DNA from: Stagnihabitans tardus
GTDB lineage: Bacteria > Pseudomonadota > Alphaproteobacteria > Rhodobacterales > Rhodobacteraceae
Direction: 5' to 3'
Length of the DNA stretch: 64,000 nucleotides
Assembly: GCF_009925085.1 (NCBI RefSeq)
Contig: NZ_JAABNR010000011.1
Location: forward strand, 1 to 64,000
A model generated the notes under the pieces. It saw nothing but the letters and a program-made list of their open reading frames with translations. It was not told the origin of the DNA and ran no database searches. This document shows, piece after piece, positions 1 to 7,830 of this stretch; within the stretch, counting starts at the first letter, position 1, and every line of letters begins with the position of its first letter. Both the position numbers and the translations under genes were made by a program.

Positions 1-159
1 GACGGAAGGGGCATCGCACCAGCGCAACCCGTTGCGATTGATGAAGATAATCCCGCTCAGAACGCGACGGTCATCCACCCTCGGGCGGCCATGACTCTTG
101 GGAAAGAAGGGCCGAAGCCGGTCCATCGGGGCTTCGGTCAGCCAGAACAAGTTGCTCAT
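1..159 (-). CDS. IS5-family transposase, N-terminal part (cut by window edge)
   Basis: Reading leftwards from an ATG at 159, the 53 visible codons begin MSNLFWLTEAPMDRLRPFFP and continue with GRPRVDDRRVLSGIIFINRN and GLRWCDAP. This is the hallmark N-terminal DUF4096-like part of IS5/IS427-group transposases. The catalytic DDE part lies outside the window, so it cannot be judged whether the element is intact. A purine-rich stretch (revcomp of aatcaggtctcctgg) just upstream of the ATG contains GGAGACC, a plausible ribosome site. The assignment to IS5/IS427 is from memory of the family; the exact IS name is unknown. Confidence 0.88.
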   Translation of the reverse strand, partial: MSNLFWLTEAPMDRLRPFFPKSHGRPRVDDRRVLSGIIFINRNGLRWCDAPSV

Positions 160-226
160 AAATCAGGTCTCCTGGCCGACCGTGAATCACGGTCTTAGAG
201 CGTGATCAATGGGTCCTGACCCTAAG
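1..226 (-). mobile_element. End of an IS5-family insertion sequence
   Basis: The partial transposase is followed outward by about 60 bases of non-coding sequence ending in a short palindrome GGGTCCTGACCC at 211-222. IS427-group elements usually carry such a GGGTC-type terminus, so the outer border is placed near 222-226. The other end is off-window, so the terminal inverted repeat cannot be matched and the border is an estimate. Confidence 0.5.
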
Positions 227-432
227 CAGGCGCTCCGAGCCTATGGGGTTGAATGTCGCGTCACCAAGAGCAGCGCCAGCTATCGCAATTCCTGATGGCT
301 GGTCGGATCGGGGCCGTCAGATTATTGGCTCTTCGGTTGATCAAGGAATTGATGCCTGTGTCGTTTCCCCGCTGCCTCCGCTCAAACCCCTAGGCCCATA
401 TGCCGAACGGTTCGCTTCCAGAGCTCTCTCGG
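227..432. other. Intergenic stretch without recognisable gene
   Basis: This stretch lies between the IS end and the terminator of the GFA-family gene. It has open frames but none with a ribosome site, a recognisable motif or codon use like the neighbours. It is visibly less GC-rich than the flanking genes (for example gtcagattattggctcttc), as expected of DNA carried in with mobile elements. No function is proposed. Confidence 0.5.
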
Positions 433-460
433 CTAAAACACCTGCGGCTCGGAGCCGCAG
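433..460 (-). terminator. Rho-independent terminator of the GFA-family gene
   Basis: A perfect 9-bp stem CTGCGGCTC/GAGCCGCAG with a 1-nt centre lies at 442-460. On the minus strand it is followed by GTGTTTTAG, giving a short U-run. It lies 22 bp beyond the stop of the minus-strand gene at 483. Confidence 0.65.
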
Positions 461-482
461 CATGACGACCAGCGACCCGCCC

Positions 483-863
483 TTACCCCTCCACCTCCGG
501 ATGCCACCACCTCGGCCTCCCGCCCTTGTAGGAGTGGCTCTGCGGTTTCAGCGCCACCAGGTGGGGCTTGTCGAAGGCCCCGGTCAAAAGCGCCACCACG
601 GGGGCGTCGTCCAGGGCTCCGAGGGAACTGCCGCATTGGGGGCAGAAGGCGCGGGAGGAGCGGTCGGAGGAGCGCCAGGCCGAGGGGCGGCCTCCGGGGC
701 CGGTCCAGGTCACGGAATCGGAGGGGAATTCGACCCAAGAGGCGGTCAAGGACCCGGTGTGGCGCTGGCACATGCGGCAGGAACAGGTGTGGGGGAAGCC
801 GGGCTCTCCCTTGGTCTCGAAGCGGATATGGCCGCAGAGGCAGCCGCCAGTCAGATTGGGCAT
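483..863 (-). CDS. GFA-family (CENP-V/GFA) zinc protein
   Basis: A 126-residue protein of the glutathione-dependent formaldehyde-activating enzyme (GFA/CENP-V) fold. The zinc-ligand pattern is complete: C8-x-C10 (GGCLCG), C27-x-C29-x2-C32 (HTCSCRMCQ) and C74-x2-C77 (FCPQCGSSL). The family contains few proven enzymes, and many members are annotated only as GFA family, so a role in formaldehyde or thiol-adduct handling is inference. The start at 863 is chosen because GGGAGG lies 5-10 bases upstream and the sequence begins at the conserved LTGGCLCG; a longer frame back to 968 lacks this. It is divergent from a demethylase-type flavoenzyme, a reaction type that releases formaldehyde, which makes a functional link plausible. 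Confidence 0.85.
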   Translation of the reverse strand: MPNLTGGCLCGHIRFETKGEPGFPHTCSCRMCQRHTGSLTASWVEFPSDSVTWTGPGGRPSAWRSSDRSSRAFCPQCGSSLGALDDAPVVALLTGAFDKPHLVALKPQSHSYKGGRPRWWHPEVEG

Positions 864-942
864 CGGTATCCTCCCTTTTCTTGCTGAAAAGATCGGGGGC
901 GGGGGCGAGGAATTCAAGCCGGGGCCTGGGTCGACAGAAAAC

Positions 943-958
943 TTGACACATGTGTCAA
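943..958. promoter_or_regulatory. Perfect 16-bp palindrome in divergent promoter region
   Basis: TTGACACATGTGTCAA is exactly self-complementary and lies between the divergent GFA-family gene (start 863) and the flavoenzyme gene (start 992). TTGACA at each end also resembles a -35 element on both strands, so a dimeric repressor bound here could control both promoters. No regulator gene is adjacent, so the cognate protein is unknown. Confidence 0.6.
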
Positions 959-991
959 TTCCTCGCATCCTCCCCGCAAACGGAGGCTCTC

Positions 992-3013
992 ATGTCGAAC
1001 GATCCCCTTCTGCAGCCCTATCAGCTGAAGCACCTGACCCTGCGCAACCGCATCATGACGACCAGCCATGAGCCGGCCTATCCCGATGACGGGATGCCCA
1101 AGGACCGGTATCGGCTCTACCACCTCGAGCGCGCCAAGGCGGGGGTGGCCATGGTCATGACGGCGGGGTCGGCGGCGGTGTCGAAGGACTCGCCCCCGGT
1201 GTTCAACAACGTGCTGGCCTATAAGGACGAGGTTGTCCCGTGGATGCGCCGCATCGCCGATGACTGCCACGAGGCGGGGGCGGCGGTGATGATCCAGCTC
1301 ACCCACCTGGGGCGGCGGACGCGCTGGGACAAGGGGGATTGGCTGCCGGTTCTGGGCGCCTCGCATAGCCGCGAGCCCTCGCACCGGGCCTTTCCGAAGC
1401 GGATCGAGGATTGGGATATCACCCGCGTCATCAAGGACTTCGCCGATGCCTGCGAGCGGATGAAGGAAGCCGGGCTCGATGGGGTCGAGTTCGAATGCTA
1501 TGGGCATTTGCTCGATCAGTTCATGTCGCCCTTCACCAATGACCTGGAGGCGCCCTGGGGCGGCTCCTTGGAGAACCGGGCGCGGTTTGCGCTGGAGGTG
1601 TTGCAGGCCTGCCGCGACAGGGTGGGGCCGAACTTCCTCTTGGGCATGCGCTATACGGCCGATGAGGTCGAGGGCGGCATCACGGCGGAGGAGGGGATCG
1701 CGATTGGCAAGCTCTTCCGCGACTCTGGCAATGTCGATTTCCTGAACATCATCCGGGGGCGCATCCACACCGATCCGGCGATGACCGATGTCATTCCGAT
1801 CCATGGCATGCGCTCGGCGCCGCATCTGGATTTCGCGGGGCGGATGAAGGCCGAGGTGGGGATGCCGACCTTCCATGCCTCGCGCATCCCGGATGTGGCC
1901 ACGGCGCGGCATGCGGTGGCCTCCGGTCAGCTCGACATGGTCGGGATGACGCGCGCCCATATGGCCGATCCCCATATCGTGCAGAAGATCGTCGAGGGGC
2001 GCGAACACGACATCCGTCCTTGCGTCGGCGCGACCTATTGCCTGGACCGCATCTACCAGGGCGGCATGGCGCTTTGCATCCACAACCCCGCCACGGGCCG
2101 CGAGGCGGTGGAGCATCATGTCGTCCCGAAAGCCTCCACGATCAAACATGTCGTGGTGGTGGGCGCCGGGCCCGGGGGCCTCGAGGCCGCGCGGGTGGCG
2201 GCGGAGCGCGGGCATAAGGTCACCGTGCTGGAGGCCGCGGACCAGCCCGGCGGCCAGGTGCGGCTGATCGCCCAGACCAAGCGCCGGGCGGAGTTCATGG
2301 GGATCATCGACTGGCGCATGGCGCAATGCGCCTCCATGGGGGTCGAGTTCCGCTTCAACACCTGGGCCGAGGTCTCGGACGTGACGGCGCTGGCGCCGGA
2401 CGTGGTGATCGTGGCGACGGGGGGCATGGCGCAGAAGGATATCCTGAGCTTTGGCAATGACTTGACGGTCAGCGCCTGGGATATCCTCTCGGGCGATGTG
2501 AAACCGGGGCAAAACGTGCTGCTTTACGACGATGCGGGGGACCATACCGCGTTGCAGACCGCGCAGAAGCTGGCCGAGGCGGGCGCCAAGGTCGAGATCA
2601 TGACCCCGGACCGGACCTTTGCCCCCGATGTGATGGCGATGAACCTCGTGCCCTATATGCGGGCGATCCAGGGCCTGGACGTGACCTTTACCGTGACTTA
2701 CCGCCTGACCGGGGTCGCGCGCGAGGGCAACCTGATCACCGCGACCGTGGACAGCGACTATGCCAAGCTGGGCATCACGCGGCAGTTCGATCAAGTGGTT
2801 GTCAACCACGGCACCCTTCCCCTGGACGATCTGTATTTCGCGCTGAAGCCGCTTTCGACCAACAAGGGCGCGGTGGATTACGAGGCCCTGATCGCCCATC
2901 GCCCGCAGCCCGAGGCCCCGGGCTTCCAGCTTTTCCGCATCGGCGATTCGGTCGAGGCCCGCAACATCCATGCCGCGATCTATGACGCGCTGCGCCTGGT
3001 TTCGGCGGTTTGA
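992..3013 (+). CDS. NADH:flavin oxidoreductase, DgcA/TMADH-like N-demethylase type
   Basis: A 673-residue three-part flavoenzyme: an Old-Yellow-Enzyme TIM barrel (about 1-340, FMN), an Fe-S loop, then a dinucleotide-binding domain with VVVGAGPGGLEAARVAAERG near residue 390. This layout and length fit trimethylamine dehydrogenase, 2,4-dienoyl-CoA reductase and the dimethylglycine/N-methylproline demethylases (DgcA, HpbA, Stc2 types). The loop CVGATYC followed by GGMALC keeps three of the four usual cluster cysteines (344, 350, 362); residue 347 is Ala where TMADH has Cys. The start at 992 follows CGGAGG with good spacing. The substrate cannot be read from sequence; a methylated amine or betaine is the best guess, supported by the divergent GFA-family gene. 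A fatty-acid dienoyl-CoA reductase is the main alternative. Confidence 0.85.
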   Translation: MSNDPLLQPYQLKHLTLRNRIMTTSHEPAYPDDGMPKDRYRLYHLERAKAGVAMVMTAGSAAVSKDSPPVFNNVLAYKDEVVPWMRRIADDCHEAGAAVMIQLTHLGRRTRWDKGDWLPVLGASHSREPSHRAFPKRIEDWDITRVIKDFADACERMKEAGLDGVEFECYGHLLDQFMSPFTNDLEAPWGGSLENRARFALEVLQACRDRVGPNFLLGMRYTADEVEGGITAEEGIAIGKLFRDSGNVDFLNIIRGRIHTDPAMTDVIPIHGMRSAPHLDFAGRMKAEVGMPTFHASRIPDVATARHAVASGQLDMVGMTRAHMADPHIVQKIVEGREHDIRPCVGATYCLDRIYQGGMALCIHNPATGREAVEHHVVPKASTIKHVVVVGAGPGGLEAARVAAERGHKVTVLEAADQPGGQVRLIAQTKRRAEFMGIIDWRMAQCASMGVEFRFNTWAEVSDVTALAPDVVIVATGGMAQKDILSFGNDLTVSAWDILSGDVKPGQNVLLYDDAGDHTALQTAQKLAEAGAKVEIMTPDRTFAPDVMAMNLVPYMRAIQGLDVTFTVTYRLTGVAREGNLITATVDSDYAKLGITRQFDQVVVNHGTLPLDDLYFALKPLSTNKGAVDYEALIAHRPQPEAPGFQLFRIGDSVEARNIHAAIYDALRLVSAV

Positions 3014-3035
3014 CCCCCCGCTTTGCCCCGACGTC

Positions 3036-3066
3036 CGGCGCCTTCCGCAAGGAGGGCGCCGTTTTC
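3036..3066 (+). terminator. Rho-independent terminator after the flavoenzyme gene
   Basis: Inverted arms CGGCGCC (3036-3042) and GGCGCCG (3055-3061), extended by CTTCC/GGAGG, enclose a GCAA loop and are followed by TTTTCC. It lies 22 bp after the stop codon. Confidence 0.75.
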
Positions 3067-3178
3067 CATCGTTTCTTCGGTAACTCCCCCCAGTTTTGAC
3101 GCTGCATTAACGCCCTGATCACGCAATGGAGACATGGGATCTGGACGATGGCTGAAAACAGTTCAGCCGGGGGAAGTG

Positions 3179-4060
3179 ATGGAAGACGAAGAATGCACCG
3201 CCGAGAGGATCGTCGTGACGATCGCACCGGGTCAGGGCTATGCGATGCTGGCGCGTGACACGCTGGCGCAGGGGTTTGGCATCGCGGGCGATGCGGCCGA
3301 GCGGTTGCTTTCCGGCGGGGGCGTCCTGCGCTCGGATCGCCGTGCGGGTGGGCCTTGCCTGGCGCTGTTGCGGCTTCTGGGGGTCCAGGCTGACCTGATG
3401 CAGGACCAGGGCGCACCGCGTCATGACCTCTCCCTGCGGCTCTCCGATCCGCGCGACCCGACCTTGCGGCTTTGGCTGGCCGAGTGCTGCCCGGATGTTG
3501 CCCTGTCCGCCCTTGACGGCGTCTCTGGCCTGGTCATCGCCGACCTGACGCTGGAGGCCGCAAGGGCCCTGACCACGGCCCTGCGGCGCAAGCCGGGGGT
3601 GCTGGTGACGAGTTCGGCGCAGAACGGCGCGCTTTACGATGTGTTCGGGCCCGAGGGGTTCGAGGTTCCCGCTGCCCTGGCACGCTATCTCTCGATCCTC
3701 GGCCATGGCGAGAGCGCCACTTCCGCCCCGCTGGGCCGGGCGCTGGCCAGCGGGATCGAGGCGCGGATTGCCGCCCTGATCACGGCCCGTTTTGCCGATC
3801 TGGGGCTGATTGCGGTCAACCAGGCCTTCCAGCGCTTCGACCTTTGCGTCACGGGGCCGGGGGGGCTCGCGCTGCGCGAGATCGCCGATTTTCTGGGGGT
3901 GCGGGGCCTGCGCGACGCCATGGCCGCGCTGGAGCGGCGGGAGCCGCTGGTGGTCGAGCAGGGTCTGACCCGGGCGGCCGCGCGGCAGTTCCTGAACGAT
4001 TACCGCCACATCGGCCTTTGCGCCGAGGCCCGCCTCTGCCGAGGGGCTGAAAACCGGTAA
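3179..4060 (+). CDS. Uncharacterised protein preceding the motB-flgE operon
   Basis: A 293-residue protein with no motif I recognise. It begins MEDEECTAERIVVTIAPGQG and shows no signal peptide or membrane segment. The C-terminal third (QAFQRFDLCVTGPGGLALRE, then LREIADFLGVRGLRDAMAAL) looks like a compact helical domain; three Cys are scattered late in the protein. The start at 3179 is preferred because GGGGGA precedes it by 4 bases; an in-frame ATG at 3134 has no proper ribosome site. It lies 76 bp ahead of motB, separated by a CtrA-like box, so it may be expressed separately. Its position suggests a flagellar or cell-cycle link, but the product could equally be an unrelated cytoplasmic protein. 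Confidence 0.7.
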   Translation: MEDEECTAERIVVTIAPGQGYAMLARDTLAQGFGIAGDAAERLLSGGGVLRSDRRAGGPCLALLRLLGVQADLMQDQGAPRHDLSLRLSDPRDPTLRLWLAECCPDVALSALDGVSGLVIADLTLEAARALTTALRRKPGVLVTSSAQNGALYDVFGPEGFEVPAALARYLSILGHGESATSAPLGRALASGIEARIAALITARFADLGLIAVNQAFQRFDLCVTGPGGLALREIADFLGVRGLRDAMAALERREPLVVEQGLTRAAARQFLNDYRHIGLCAEARLCRGAENR

Positions 4061-4071
4061 AATGCCGGGAG

Positions 4072-4086
4072 TTAAAGGAATATTGA
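4072..4086 (+). promoter_or_regulatory. CtrA-like box upstream of motB
   Basis: TTAA-N7-TTGA (TTAAAGGAATATTGA) ends 50 bp before the motB start. It matches the alphaproteobacterial CtrA consensus TTAA-N7-TTAA with one mismatch in the second half-site. Confidence 0.5.
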
Positions 4087-4136
4087 CGGCTGAGGCGCAG
4101 GATCGGACCCGGGTGTGAAATAACGGGTGTGTGGTT

Positions 4137-4964
4137 ATGGCCGGCAATGGGAATGCCGCGCCCATCATCATCAAACGAAAGAAAGTTGTCGGCGGCGGCG
4201 GACACCACGGGGGTGCGTGGAAAGTCGCTTATGCGGACTTCGTGACGGCCATGATGGCCTTCTTTCTGTTGATGTGGTTGTTGGGCGCTACGACGGAAAA
4301 GCAACGCAAGGGCATCGCGGATTACTTCAATCCGACGATTCCGATCAACCGCGTCTCGGGCGGCGGAGATGGCGCCTTTGGCGGCGATTCCATCTTTTCC
4401 GATGAGAGTTTCGCCTTCAACGGTTCGGGGCAGGCCGCCTCGACCCAGGGTCCCGACACCAAGGTCGGCGGCGACGATGGCGGGTCGAACCAGGACAAGG
4501 AGGAAATCTCCAAGCTGCAAAGCGCGCTTTCCGGCCATGGCGGCGAAAGCGCCCAGATGAAGAGCATGCTGTCCCATGTCGTGACCCGGGTCACGGACGA
4601 GGGGCTGGTGGTCGAGCTCTTCGACACCGAGGAAGCGCCCCTCTTCGACGCCGACAGCGCGGCACCGACGCCCCTGGCGATGGACCTGGCCAAGATGATC
4701 GCCGAGGTCTTCCAGGCCTCGAAGAACCGCATCGCGATCGAGGCCCATGTGAAGGCCTATCCGGTGATGATGGTCAAGAACCCGTCCTGGAGCCTGTCGA
4801 CCGACCGCGCCCAGGTGATGCGCCAGCTGATGGAGGTGGCGGGCACCGACAAGGAAAGGATTGCCCGGGTCGTGGGCCATTCCGACCGCAAGCCCGCGAC
4901 CTCGGATCCCACGGCGCTGCGCAACAATCGGGTCGAGATCATCCTCTTGCGGAAGAACAGGTAA
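4137..4964 (+). CDS. motB: Flagellar motor stator protein MotB
   Basis: A 275-residue inner-membrane stator component that anchors the proton-driven MotAB complex to peptidoglycan. A short basic N-terminus (IIIKRKK, 10-16) precedes one membrane helix at about 31-50. D34 in AYADF is the proton-binding aspartate of the family. The C-terminal half (about 150-270) is the OmpA-like peptidoglycan-binding domain, ending VGHSDRKPATSDPTALRNNR. A GTG six bases earlier (4131) is an alternative start; the ribosome site is weak for both. motA is not beside it. It leads the flgE-flgK-flgL-flgI run with an 87-bp gap to flgE. Confidence 0.93.
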   Translation: MAGNGNAAPIIIKRKKVVGGGGHHGGAWKVAYADFVTAMMAFFLLMWLLGATTEKQRKGIADYFNPTIPINRVSGGGDGAFGGDSIFSDESFAFNGSGQAASTQGPDTKVGGDDGGSNQDKEEISKLQSALSGHGGESAQMKSMLSHVVTRVTDEGLVVELFDTEEAPLFDADSAAPTPLAMDLAKMIAEVFQASKNRIAIEAHVKAYPVMMVKNPSWSLSTDRAQVMRQLMEVAGTDKERIARVVGHSDRKPATSDPTALRNNRVEIILLRKNR

Positions 4965-4983
4965 AAACAAGGCCTTTTATCTG

Positions 4984-4998
4984 TTAGGTGGATGTTAA
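4984..4998 (+). promoter_or_regulatory. CtrA-like box upstream of flgE
   Basis: TTAG-GTGGATG-TTAA matches TTAA-N7-TTAA at 7 of 8 half-site bases and lies 53 bp before the flgE start. The distance is close to that of the boxes before motB and the PAS/MCP gene. Confidence 0.6.
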
Positions 4999-5051
4999 GG
5001 CGGCTTTGGCAGCGTGATCGGGCAAGATCGAGCTGCAGAAAGGCGCTGTCG

Positions 5052-6353
5052 ATGACGATTACCTCTTCGCTCAATGCGGGGGTCGCTGGGCTCAATGCCA
5101 ATGCGAACCGTCTGTCCACGATTTCGGACAATATCGCGAACTCCTCCACCTATGGGTATAAAAAGGCCACGGCCGATTTCTACTCCATCGTGGTCCAGGG
5201 TGACCTCTCCACCGCCTATTCGGCCGGGGGGGTCCGGTCGACCTCCTATCGCCTGATCGACGAACATGGGCCTCTGATCGGCACGACCAACTCTACCGAC
5301 TTCGCCATCGACGGGCGCGGCTTCATGGCCGTGACCACGATCGACGCGGTGAACAGGGGAGAGGACCTGCCGATCTCGCTGACCACGACCGGGTCGTTCA
5401 AACCCGATGCCGAGGGGGTCTTGCGCACCTCGACCGGCAAGGTGCTGATGGGTTGGGTCGCCAATCCCGACGGGTCCCTGGGCAACTATCCGCGCGACAC
5501 GATGTCGGCGCTGCAACCCGTGCGGCTGGACACCAACCAGTATATCTCGAACCCGACGACCGAGCTTTCGCTGTCGGCCAACCTGCCCGCAACCTCGACC
5601 GCCTATGATTCCGATGGCCTGGCCAAGGTCATGACGGTGCAATATGCAGGCAACCTCGGCACGTCCGAGACGTTGCAATACACCTTTACCCCCACGGTGC
5701 CCGCCACGGGGCGATCCAACGAATGGACCATGACGATCCGCGACAGCGCGTCGGATGACAACGTGATCGCCGAATACACCGTGGTTTTCGACGACAGCCA
5801 GTCGTCGGGCGGCACCCTGGCCTCGGTCACCACCATCACCGGCGATGACTATGACCCTGCCACCGGGATCATCCCGCTGACCGTCGGGGGCGGCGCCTTG
5901 AACATGAACGTCGGCGCGGTGGGGGTAACGGGCGGCATGACCCAGCTCTCCCAGGACTTCGCGCCCATCGGCAAGGCCACCAACGGCACGCCCGTCGCGC
6001 GCCTCGTCAGCGTGAACATCGACGACAACGGCTATCTGACCGCCAACTACGACCAGGGCTTCTCGAAGGTCATCTACCAGATCCCCGTGGTCGATGTGCC
6101 CAATCCCAATGGCCTGATCTCGCATTCCGACCAGAGCTACGAGATTTCGGCGGAATCCGGGGCGTTTTACCTCTGGGACTCGGGCGATGGGCCGACCGGC
6201 AAGATGGTCGGCTACAGCCAGGAGCAATCCACCACCGACGTGACGCAGGAGCTGACGAACCTGATCACCACGCAGCGCGCCTATTCCTCGAACGTCAAGG
6301 TCATCCAGACGGTCGATGAAATGCTGCAGGAAACCGCGAACCTGAAGCGCTGA
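5052..6353 (+). CDS. flgE: Flagellar hook protein FlgE
   Basis: A 433-residue structural protein that polymerises into the extracellular hook. The N-terminal rod/hook signature ISDNIANSSTYGYKK follows SLNAGVAGLNANANRLST, and the C-terminal coiled-coil signature LTNLITTQRAYSSNVKVIQ is present. The central part (about 90-370) is the variable Thr/Ser-rich hook domain. The start at 5052 gives the family's usual MTITSSLNAG opening and follows AGAAAGG; the upstream in-frame extension has no family match. flgK starts 9 bp after its stop, so the two are co-transcribed. Secretion is by the flagellar type III exporter, hence no signal peptide. Confidence 0.95.
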   Translation: MTITSSLNAGVAGLNANANRLSTISDNIANSSTYGYKKATADFYSIVVQGDLSTAYSAGGVRSTSYRLIDEHGPLIGTTNSTDFAIDGRGFMAVTTIDAVNRGEDLPISLTTTGSFKPDAEGVLRTSTGKVLMGWVANPDGSLGNYPRDTMSALQPVRLDTNQYISNPTTELSLSANLPATSTAYDSDGLAKVMTVQYAGNLGTSETLQYTFTPTVPATGRSNEWTMTIRDSASDDNVIAEYTVVFDDSQSSGGTLASVTTITGDDYDPATGIIPLTVGGGALNMNVGAVGVTGGMTQLSQDFAPIGKATNGTPVARLVSVNIDDNGYLTANYDQGFSKVIYQIPVVDVPNPNGLISHSDQSYEISAESGAFYLWDSGDGPTGKMVGYSQEQSTTDVTQELTNLITTQRAYSSNVKVIQTVDEMLQETANLKR

Positions 6354-6362
6354 GGATAGAAC

Positions 6363-7829
6363 ATGACGATCTCCAACACTCTGGCCACTGCGCTTTCCGG
6401 TCTGACGGCAGCCTCTCGGGCGGCGGAGTTGGTGTCGTCGAACATCGCCAATGCCTCGACCCCCGGCTATGCGCGCCGCGAGCTTCAGCTCGCGTCGCGT
6501 GTCGTCGGCTCCTCGGGGCAGGGCGTTCAGGTCGTGGGCGTGCGGCGGGCCGAGAACGCCGTCGTCATCGCCGACCGCAGGCTGGCCCAGGCGGCGCAGG
6601 GCGACAGCGATGCCCGAACCGCCTTTTATCAAAAGCTGGAGAAGGCCGTCGGCACCCCCGACCTGGCCTATTCCCTGAACGGCAGGATCTCCGCCTTCGA
6701 CACCGCCCTGACAGAGGCCATCTCGCATCCCGAATCCGAGGCGCGGCTGACCTCGGTCCTGACGGCGGCGCGGGGCCTGGCCTCGACCCTGGTGACCACC
6801 GGGAAAGAGATCCAGGCAGCGCGCCTTGCCGCCGATGCCGAGATCGACACCCAGGTGAACCTGCTGAATGACAACCTCTTGAAGGTCAGCGATCTGAACG
6901 TGCAAATCCGGCGCGGTCATGGGCTGGGGCAGGATGTCTCGTCGCTGATCGACCTGCGGCAACAGACGGTGGATGCGATTTCCTCCATCGTGCCGCTGCG
7001 CCAGGTTGATCAGGCCGACGGCTCGATCAAGCTCTATACCTCCGCCGGGGCGACCCTGCTCGATGGGGCGCCGGGCCTGCCGGTGCATTTCGGCTTCACC
7101 CGCACCCAGGTCATCGTGCCCGAAATGACCCAAGCCTCGGGCGGACTTTCCGGCCTGACGCTGAACGGAGCGCCGATTCCGACCTCGGGCAGCGGCGCGA
7201 TCATCCTGGGCGGCTCGCTGGCGGCAGAGTTCGCCGTGCGCGACGAATTGGGGACCGAGGCCCAGGCCCAGCTTGATGCCGTGACACGCGACCTGATCGA
7301 AAGGTTCCAGGACAGCGGGTTGGATGCCACCCGCCTTCCTGGCGATGCGGGGCTCTTCACCGATGCGGGGGCGGCCTTTGACCCGGTGAATGAAATCGGC
7401 CTGGCCCAGCGGATCAAGGTCAATGCCCAGGCCGATCCGGCCCAGGGCGGCGGGGTTTGGCGCCTGCGCGACGGGCTTGGCGCCACGACCCAGGCCCTGA
7501 CCGGCAACAACTCCCTTCTGCGCGACATGCGCGCCGCGCTGATCGCCGACCGCGCGCCTGCCTCGGGCGATTTCATCGGCGGCGCCCGCAGCGCCTCGGT
7601 CCTGGCCAGCGATTTCCTGTCGCAAATCGCGGGCAACCGCCTTTCGGCAGAGGGTGACAGCGCCTTCACCGCCGCCAAGCTGGACACCTATCAGCAGATG
7701 GAGGCGCAGGACGGCGTCGACACCGACCAGGAAATGCAATCGCTTCTTCAGATCGAACAGGCCTATGCCGCCAATGCAAAGGTCATCAAGACGGTCGAAG
7801 AGATGCTCAACAGGTTGATGGAGATTTGA
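6363..7829 (+). CDS. flgK: Flagellar hook-associated protein 1, FlgK
   Basis: A 488-residue hook-filament junction protein. The N-terminus carries VSSNIANASTPGYARRELQ, the rod/hook motif in its FlgK form. The C-terminus ends in IEQAYAANAKVIKTVEEML, which forms the coiled coil with the N-terminal helix. The length is typical of short alphaproteobacterial FlgK. It sits between flgE and flgL, with one base separating its stop from the flgL start, which indicates translational coupling. Confidence 0.94.
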   Translation: MTISNTLATALSGLTAASRAAELVSSNIANASTPGYARRELQLASRVVGSSGQGVQVVGVRRAENAVVIADRRLAQAAQGDSDARTAFYQKLEKAVGTPDLAYSLNGRISAFDTALTEAISHPESEARLTSVLTAARGLASTLVTTGKEIQAARLAADAEIDTQVNLLNDNLLKVSDLNVQIRRGHGLGQDVSSLIDLRQQTVDAISSIVPLRQVDQADGSIKLYTSAGATLLDGAPGLPVHFGFTRTQVIVPEMTQASGGLSGLTLNGAPIPTSGSGAIILGGSLAAEFAVRDELGTEAQAQLDAVTRDLIERFQDSGLDATRLPGDAGLFTDAGAAFDPVNEIGLAQRIKVNAQADPAQGGGVWRLRDGLGATTQALTGNNSLLRDMRAALIADRAPASGDFIGGARSASVLASDFLSQIAGNRLSAEGDSAFTAAKLDTYQQMEAQDGVDTDQEMQSLLQIEQAYAANAKVIKTVEEMLNRLMEI

Positions 7830-7830
7830 G

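Noticed and set aside
243-887. A 214-codon plus-strand frame over the IS border and GFA gene
   Set aside because: Ala/Gly-rich and antisense to the GFA-family gene with its complete zinc motif; no ribosome site.
914-2971. A 685-codon open frame opposite the flavoenzyme gene
   Set aside because: Reads antisense to a clear family member, is Arg/His/Pro-rich as expected for the complement of GC-rich coding DNA, and has no ribosome site or family.
3107-3121. A CtrA-like half site before the unknown gene at 3179
   Set aside because: Only one TTAA is present; the second half reads ATCA, two of four bases off, so it is not counted.
5005-5025. Possible sigma-54 promoter TGGCAGCGTGATCGGGCA before flgE
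   Set aside because: The GG and GC elements are two bases too far apart for a sigma-54 -24/-12 promoter; a CtrA-like box nearby is a better explanation.
4995-7739. A 914-codon open frame opposite flgE and flgK
   Set aside because: Antisense shadow of two conserved flagellar genes; low-complexity Gly/Arg/His composition and no recognised domain.
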